Positions 57,771-64,000 of a DNA stretch of 64,000 nt are shown here, piece after piece. Under the pieces are notes generated by a model. That model ran no database searches and had not been told where the DNA came from. It was given only the letters and a program-made list of their open reading frames with translations. Numbering within the stretch: the first letter of the stretch is position 1; the number at the start of each line of letters is the position of its first letter. Source of the DNA: Oncomelania hupensis (taxonomy: Eukaryota; Mollusca; Gastropoda; Littorinimorpha; Pomatiopsidae); NCBI GenBank assembly GCA_036898135.1, contig CM072513.1:39395466-39459465 (forward strand). Reading direction: 5' to 3'. The position numbers and the translations under genes are program-made.

Positions 57771-58589
57771 CAGTGTTTCCCACAGCTTTTTTTTCAGAGA
57801 GTCCTTGGGACTCTCTGGTGCAAAATTTCAAGAGTCCCCTTACAAAATTTGAGAGTCCCCTTACAATTCCTACATTTACCTTGATTTTGATTACCAACAT
57901 CACGGACACACAAATACGCCTCAAAGTCAAAGCTTAGTTTTCAATGCAACTTTATTGAAAATTATGAATAGCCATAAAACAAGCAACACAACAAAAGGAA
58001 TACTGTTCTGATAAATGTTACAAAGGAATCCATCATTGACTAGAGGAACCTTAAAATCACATAAAATGACCATAGAACAAACATGAAATGGTCATACGAC
58101 AATTTACACACATCAATCTGCATGTACTGACAAATTCTCTCTGTAAAAGCAGTTAGTGTTAGAGGGGACTAAGTCGATGACCAGAAGAAAAAAAAAAAGA
58201 GACAAAAAATCTGTTCAACTGCGTATTACAGACAAGATCATCATTGCCTAGTCTAGGGAGAACTGAAAATGATGATTCAACATTCCAACGATTGCATCGT
58301 CTTTCGCATTTCTGCGGGTTATCGTTTTTCGTAGCCATGTGTCGAGCGACATGTTTCAGCTTTTCGGAATCGAACAAAAAGGCTGCGCATGCGTGTCAGC
58401 GCGGTCAGTGGGTAGGGAAGATCACCGCGCTTACTCGGCTCGGGCGCACGATAGCTCAGAGGTTGCAGGATACATAGCAGCAGTAAAATAAAAAGTTGCG
58501 TCCCTTGTGACGCACCTTTTTTTTTTCATGCGTCCTTTTTCAGTTTTACTGCGTCTCTGACGCACACATGTGCGTTTTGGGAAACACTG
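57771..58589. mobile_element. Non-autonomous DNA transposon, CAGTGTTTCCC ends
   Basis: 819 bp with terminal inverted repeats CAGTGTTTCCCA / TGGGAAACACTG (one internal difference) and a perfect 6-bp duplication TACGAC (57765-57770 and 58590-58595). The interior has GAGAGTCC repeats near the left end and GACGCAC repeats near the right end. No transposase. CAGTG ends recall hAT, but hAT duplications are 8 bp. Confidence 0.82.
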
Positions 58590-58599
58590 TACGACACAC

Positions 58600-59320
58600 A
58601 ATATATTGTACTCACAACACCACATTTAATCCAGCATGTTTTTATTGACAGAATAGGTCTACTTTCTCTCTAACAATGCACATATCTTTTCAATTAGCAG
58701 ATCACTGAGCAACACTTTTTTCTTTTCATTTTCTGTATCCAGCAACAGATTTGGTTGATGCCAGAATCGGCCAGTGATGAGAAAAGAGTTTAAAGTACAC
58801 AACACTATACAAAAAATGTACAAAAGAGTTTAAAACTACACACTATCCAAAATATTTGGATCAACATCTTCAATGACATCAGGGTTTTGGAGACAGTCAG
58901 GTGCAGTTATGCTGCTGGGAAGGGTTTTGTAAAAATGTTGGTGATTTCTTGGAATAATGCCAAGTGGGCACAGTTGCAGCAGATTGTCCTTTTTGGCTTT
59001 AGAGACTGGTACCTACTACTGAAGCACTTCTCCAGGTCTGGAATACACTGTCGACTACCAATACAATACAATACAAGATTATTGCTTTAGGTCCAGCGGA
59101 CTCTTTCGAGCCAAATCAGGACCATGTCGACTACCACAATGGCTGCTACCTCCAAATTTCAAAGGGCTAAAAGTGTCTTTCATTCTGTATTTGAATAAAA
59201 TTGAATCTGGGTCACTTTTCAAGTACCTGATCCACTTCAGTTTCAACCAGTTCACCTTTTTACCTGTGATATCCACCTTGGTGTTTGTAAGGCACTCAGC
59301 CTCACGAATAAAGCAGACAA
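58600..59320 (-). pseudogene. Decayed transposon-type protein, family not identified
   Basis: Minus-strand frames read ECLTNTKVDITGKKVNWLKL, KWIRYLKSDPDSILFKYRMK and, after frameshifts, AKKDNLLQLCPLGIIPRNHQ, HFYKTLPSS and DVIEDVDPNILDSV, with a further short frame KKKVLLSDLLIEKICALLE. The layout (basic W..KW segment, then a PP/IPRNHQHFY-like segment before the C-terminus) looks like the end of a transposon-encoded protein. It is frameshifted and interrupted by micro-retroposon D at 59061-59124. I do not recognise the family. Confidence 0.5.
59061..59124 (-). mobile_element. Micro-retroposon D, 64 bp
   Basis: Between perfect 12-bp copies of TGTCGACTACCA (59049-59060 and 59125-59136). In its own orientation it starts TGGTCCTGATTTGGCTCG and ends with a TTGTA-type repeat. 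Only the family D 3' end is present. Confidence 0.92.
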
Positions 59321-59324
59321 ACGA

Positions 59325-61207
59325 CTATATTCTTGCGATGGAGGAATCACTGCCCGTTGTCCTTTAAGGATGACATTATTTTCAATCACCAATTTATCGC
59401 GAAAGGGAAAATAGGGTTTGAGTTCAGGAGGCACACTACGCTCGTGTGTGGGCCAACCTTCCATAATAAACTTTGATAGTTTCGCATGGTCGCATCAGCC
59501 AGTGTTTCTTGCTGCAACTCTGTCATTCTGGATGGCAAAATTGATAACACAGTCATGATGTCATATTCAAATTCTGCTTCTTCGGCAGGTTTCGCTGGGT
59601 TACAGACATGCCTACCCGTACGGAATTTCCGTATTTTTTCCGGAAATTTGAAAAACTCGGCAAGCGCTACGGAAAATACGGATATTTGTTTTACGGTACG
59701 GAAATTTAAAGAAATGATAAAGAAAAAAAATCGAAATTGTTGGCCTATGGTAATGCACCGCATGACCTTTTTCCGAAGGTTTAATGCAGCAATGCGCAGT
59801 GGAGACCTGTGACATCGAAGTTTCCGGTAGAGGCACCGAAGTTTGCCGAACCCGTTTTTGCACAGTCGCAGTAAAGATCGGTGCTCGTGAGACAGAATTT
59901 AAAACATGGCGTTCAAACGAATGGCTAAGCAAAGTGATTGTGAATCTGAATCTTCAAAAAAGAAACGCGCAAGGGGCAGACATTTCTTGCCTCGTATTCG
60001 GAAAAGTGTCCTTTCGTTATTCGCGGCAGCACTGACTCAAAAGTACGATTTGTGCCAACCAGTTTGGCATCTCCGCCGGTGATATGAACGACATCAAGCG
60101 GCATGCGGAAGGCCCACAGTATATATCTATATGAAGAATTACGAGGCTTTGGAGAAGAAAAAGAACATTGTGGCAGCAAATCAATCTATCACTGGATTCT
60201 TCGCATAATATCAAAAAGGATGAGTGCAAAAACAATAGGTAGTAAAAGTAAATACGGAAATCGTAATAGTAATACTGAAATTTGACAAAGCTAATACGGA
60301 AACTTCAAATTGAGGGTAGGCATGTCTGGGGTTAGCTCTGGATAACGTGTCGGCCAAGAACAGTTCGTTCCCTTTCTTGTAGGCAAACCGCAGGTGGTAT
60401 CGCTGGAGCTGCAATAACATTCTCTGTAAACGAGCTATCATGTCATTCAGAGGCTTCTTCACGATGCTGATCAGTGGCTTGTGGTCCGTTTCAATGGTCA
60501 CTTGCCTACCATAGATGAAGTCATGAAATTTCTTGCCTGCAAAGACTGCAGCTAGGAGCTCCTTTTCGATCTGGGCATATCGAGTTTCAGCGTCGGAAAG
60601 AGCTCTTGAAGCGAAAGCAGCAGGGGTCTCTTTCTGAAGAAACGATGCACAAAGTCCACTTTTAGAGGCATCCATGGACAACACCATGGGCTTTGCCGGA
60701 TCAAAGAATTTCAGCACTGGGGGATTAGCAAGGTCCTCTTTTAGCCTGTCAAACGCCTACTGGTGCATTTCAGTCTAGTTCCATACAACGTCATTATGTA
60801 AACACTCGTGCAGTATGGCTGTCTTCTCGCTGATGAACTTGTTCAAATAGTTCGTCATGCCAAGGAAACGCTGAAGTGCAGCTTTGTTCTCCTGTGACGG
60901 CATGTTCCAGATGGCGTCAGTTTTCTCTGTGTCAGGCTTCAGACCTTCCGCGGTGAATCATGTCCAACAAAAGACACACTCTTTGCTCGGATTTGCCAAA
61001 ATCTGTCCTTTGCATCTAGGGTTGAGAAGACCTTTGCGTTACCAATTCTTGATGCTACGTTGTCCGCTGTACGCATGGGATGGTGTGATCTTTGCAAAGC
61101 TTTATTGAGGTCTCTAGGATCCAAACAGATTTGGACATCACCATTTTTTTTCTTTGTAGCTACCATTTGTGAAACCCATTCTATAGGCTCGGTTTCACGC
61201 ACTATGA
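59325..61207 (-). pseudogene. Ty3/Gypsy pol fragment, broken
   Basis: Order on the minus strand: RT start (EPIEWVSQMVATKKKNGDVQ, LDPRDLNKAL, VFSTLDAKDRFWQI), then directly the thumb/connection (PSQENKAALQRFLGMTNYLN), RNase H (MVLSMDASKSGLCASFLQKE, KELLAAVFAGKKFHDFIYG, TDHKPLISI, LADTLSRA) and the start of integrase (DIMTVLSILPSRMTELQQET, VPPELKPYFPFRDKLVI). The central RT palm with the YxDD box is deleted, two stops lie near 60760-60780, and the 726-bp element at 59603-60328 separates RNase H from integrase. The 5' side runs into the assembly gap. The copy is inactive. Confidence 0.93.
59603..60328. mobile_element. Non-autonomous DNA transposon inside Gypsy pol, TSD GGGTTA
   Basis: Perfect 15-bp terminal inverted repeats CAGACATGCCTACCC / GGGTAGGCATGTCTG, flanked by a perfect 6-bp duplication GGGTTA (59597-59602 and 60329-60334). 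Subterminal TACGGAA/TTCCGTA words recur. Its removal rejoins the Gypsy frame after TLSRA. It has no transposase ORF. Confidence 0.92.
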
Positions 61208-61707
61208 NNNNNNNNNNNNNNNNNNNNNNNNNNNNNNNNNNNNNNNNNNNNNNNNNNNNNNNNNNNNNNNNNNNNNNNNNNNNNNNNNNNNNNNNNNNNN
61301 NNNNNNNNNNNNNNNNNNNNNNNNNNNNNNNNNNNNNNNNNNNNNNNNNNNNNNNNNNNNNNNNNNNNNNNNNNNNNNNNNNNNNNNNNNNNNNNNNNNN
61401 NNNNNNNNNNNNNNNNNNNNNNNNNNNNNNNNNNNNNNNNNNNNNNNNNNNNNNNNNNNNNNNNNNNNNNNNNNNNNNNNNNNNNNNNNNNNNNNNNNNN
61501 NNNNNNNNNNNNNNNNNNNNNNNNNNNNNNNNNNNNNNNNNNNNNNNNNNNNNNNNNNNNNNNNNNNNNNNNNNNNNNNNNNNNNNNNNNNNNNNNNNNN
61601 NNNNNNNNNNNNNNNNNNNNNNNNNNNNNNNNNNNNNNNNNNNNNNNNNNNNNNNNNNNNNNNNNNNNNNNNNNNNNNNNNNNNNNNNNNNNNNNNNNNN
61701 NNNNNNN
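61208..61707. other. Assembly gap (500 N)
   Basis: Exactly 500 N, most likely a fixed-size placeholder. The Gypsy frame runs into its left edge and unrelated non-coding sequence lies on the right. Confidence 0.98.
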
Positions 61708-62245
61708 TGGTTAAATATTTGCATGGACAAAACAACAACAAAATCAAAATTGGTCCAGTCATTCTTGAGATAAGGCAAAAATGCTTTTTTGAACAATAAA
61801 GTGAAATTTTTGGAGCATCATACCTACTGACTGACCAGCAACCGAACTGCCACTGCACTGAATGGTTGGCCATGAGTTAAAGTACCTGTATACCAAAACT
61901 CAACAAAATGGATTGGAGCAAAATGTACTTAAAAACAAAGTATTGCCAGTAACCTTGGCCTTTGAGGTAGAGCAAAGTATGATGGCACAGGAGGCGGGCC
62001 ACTAACTTTGGTAATGTTCCAATGAAGTTTGGTCAATGAAGTCCGTTAAGTGTTTCTTCAGAAGTGGCGAGCAATGGACTAGCAGACTTCAAACAGACTG
62101 ACATTTGGTGCATTCTGATTCCTGACTGTATCAGAGATATTATCAGAAATACGAATATCAAGATTTTATTATGTTACGTTATTTGAGTTTATTCAGACAA
62201 TTGTCTCCATTACATTATTTATAATGTTGATTTTCTGCTTTTCAG
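61708..62245. other. Probable intron of the LRR gene
   Basis: AT-rich sequence ending in a pyrimidine stretch and the acceptor TTTTCAG at 62239-62245. No other feature is seen. Confidence 0.5.
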
Positions 62246-62534
62246 AACCTGACAAATCTAGCGAAACTTACAGAGCTGAATTTAGCTGAGAACAAGATTG
62301 AAAAGATAGGTTGGTGAATCTTTCCTTTCCATCACTGTAGTTTATATTGTCTTCTCCAATGTGTACAGAAATCAACTGTTGAAATTGTGTTTTCAACTTT
62401 TATGACTTGTGATTATGTCAACAGAGATGTATTTTAGTGAGTGGTGTGCATAGATTCTGCATGAACTGTGTATTGTGGGTATTGATGATGATAATGGTGA
62501 TGATTGGAGTCTACATACTGCTCATACTATGCAA

Positions 62535-62603
<69 letters not shown>

Positions 62604-62626
62604 TATAGATAAAGATATAGATATAG

Positions 62627-62723
<97 letters not shown>

Positions 62724-62895
62724 ATTTTTGTCTCTTATATAATTACTATATTAGGCTTTCTGTACTATCTTGTATTGTCCACTGAAAGAAAAAAAAATCA
62801 ACTGAGATTTTCTTCTAATTGCAGGCCATTCACTGGATTTCAACGTTCATCTTGAGGAACTGAATTTGTCTGGGAATCCAATTTCCTCTTTGAGG
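62246..62895 (+). CDS. Leucine-rich-repeat protein, two internal exons
   Basis: Exon 62246-62309 (acceptor TTTTCAG, donor GTTGGT, phase 1 out) and exon 62825-62895 (acceptor TTGCAG, donor GTAAAT). Joined, they code [20 protein letters not shown] then [19 protein letters not shown] and PISSLR: two LRR units of the LxxLxLxxNxI type with 22-24 residue spacing and no stop. SDS22-like repeats of this sort occur in cilium and centrosome LRR proteins; an LRRC9- or nischarin-like protein is possible but not shown. The other exons lie outside the window or in the gap. Confidence 0.8.
62538..62720. repeat. ~180-bp (TA)n array in LRR intron
   Basis: Pure TA repeats split by a short GATATAGATAAAGATATAG island at about 62600-62628. 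It can extrude as a cruciform and is likely length-variable. Confidence 0.95.
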
Positions 62896-63009
62896 GTAAA
62901 TGTTCACTGGATTTATTGAGGCAAAACTAATGCCTCTGTTTAATGAAACTCTACTAATATTTAATTTTTAAAGCAGTCTGAATCTGCATACTTTACCCCT
63001 TCAGATGAG

Positions 63010-63897
63010 CGTATAAAATGAGGCCTAGTCTGTGCACACACTCATTCATCGCATTCTTGATCATGTCCTAGATGGGTGAGCACGCTGGCTACACAAATAC
63101 ACCCAGCACACTCAGTGTCCCTTCTCCCCGTCCTCAGTCTACCAGGATTGTGCTCAGTAGTCTGGGCATAAGACTCTGTGCCCAAAGGTTGCATGTGGCA
63201 CCTTGGGTGGCTCGAGTTAGATCCTATATATTTATTGCCTCCAGAAACTCCGACGCTTGTATGTTCAAAACCGTATCCTCCAAACCTTTTATGACTCATC
63301 ATTCTCACTTTCTCCTTTGTATGTTGGTATGGAAGTTTGTCTTTGGGCAGCAGGAATGTGTTGGACAGACTGGTGAGAATGTGTGGGAAGGTTGTGGGAG
63401 TGCTATAAGTGAGTATGATAGCGAGGAATAAAAGGCGAGTGGTGAGAAAGGCCCGTTGCATACTTCAAGACAGCAGTCACGTGCTCGCGCTTCAATTTCC
63501 TGCCCTCGGGTAGGCGTTCTAGGACACCAAAGTTCAAAACTGTACGCACTAAAAATAGTTTTATACCCACCGCAATCTCTTTATTAAATGATTAAGAATT
63601 TGAATGTATACCTGACGATGCTTCTATTATGACAGTGTGTGTGGCATGATTTTTATAATTAATGTCCAATCTGCACGAGATTGGTGGGCATGTCACTCTT
63701 GATATATTTTTATCATGTTTTACTGTTTACTGTTGTTATACTGTCCTTTATCGTCTTGTAACATTTATATGTGGCACCACATGTGAATTTCTCTGTGATT
63801 GAGATAATAAAGTGATCGTATTCGTATTCATATATCGGCCAGCACCTTGAGCAGCTCTGGAGCTGGAAATGAGCTATATGAGAAAGAATAAATAAAT
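63010..63897 (+). mobile_element. SINE family B copy split by a LINE
   Basis: The left part (63010-63230) has the body words CTCAGTAGTCTGGGCATAAG and GAGTTAGATCCTATATA. The right part (63831-63897) has TATCGGCCAGCACCTTGAGC, GCTCTGGAGCTGGAAATGAG and a TAAA-type tail. In intact copies these two parts are continuous. Confidence 0.85.
63231..63830 (+). mobile_element. 5'-truncated LINE 3' end inserted in a SINE
   Basis: The frame reads LRRLYVQNRILQTFYDSSFS and, after a frameshift, FLPSGRRSRTPKFKTVRTKN, SFIPTAISLLND and stop at about 63593. The 3' UTR ends GAGATAATAAAGTGATCG plus a short TATTCG-type repeat. It is the same general LINE group as 52439-53668 (LRKLRSFK..., SGRYR..KTKTTRHKHSFIP). TATAT-type duplicated bases lie at both edges. 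Confidence 0.85.
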
Positions 63898-64000
63898 TAC
63901 ATAAATTAATTGTTAGGGGATTATAGTAGTGAATAGTTCAGATTTTGTTCTTATGAAATGAACAATATTTTTAAAATAAGTCAACAACGCTTTTGGTTTT

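Overview
This is an animal genomic window with very little coding sequence. It has spliced genes with GT/AG introns, many microsatellites, tRNA-derived SINEs, several LINE families, solo LTRs, a Ty3/Gypsy fragment and MITE-like DNA transposons. The density of AC, GA, AT, ATC and AGT microsatellites together with these repeat families suggests a lophotrochozoan, most likely a gastropod or other mollusc. That assignment is inference.

Two host genes are supported, both on the + strand at the right end. The first is an ANGEL-family endonuclease/exonuclease/phosphatase gene, best fitting ANGEL2. It has six phase-compatible exons between 48826 and 57134, and its 5' end is not identified. Its introns have been enlarged by a MITE-like element (50860-51878), a 5'-truncated LINE (52439-53668), a MITE with CAG/CTG ends (54109-54696) and a near-pure poly-C tract (55845-56037). 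The second is a leucine-rich-repeat protein gene with two short exons (62246-62309 and 62825-62895) that continues past the window.

The remaining sequence is mostly layered repeats. From left to right: a tandem duplication whose first copy carries a solo LTR (2185-4437); a 78-bp minisatellite of roughly 50 units split by a 709-bp retroposon (5634-10200); a LINE on the + strand carrying at least four insertions (11745-16312); a SINE-rich interval (17-23 kb); a 0.65-kb cluster of nested palindromes (24953-25618); an inverted repeat (27997-28855); a second 78-bp array that grew inside a SINE (29.0-29.7 kb); 1 kb of GA repeats (33.1-34.1 kb); a long-TIR element (35.1-36.7 kb); a LINE on the - strand carrying a third solo LTR of the same superfamily (38988-43952); and, downstream of ANGEL2, a heavily rearranged block of DNA transposons and Gypsy pol (57.7-61.2 kb) next to a 500-N assembly gap.

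Three signals stand out. (1) Four independent insertions of only 42-64 bp all derive from the last bases of one retroposon, each has a 9-13 bp target-site duplication, and three of the four begin at the same base. (2) The palindrome cluster at 25 kb contains a 56-bp perfect palindrome, perfect 41-bp outer arms, TTAGGG-like words and three AGGTCAA-capped hairpins. (3) Three unrelated non-autonomous DNA elements share CAG...CTG ends and 6-bp target-site duplications. All coordinates were read by eye, so boundaries without a target-site duplication are approximate.
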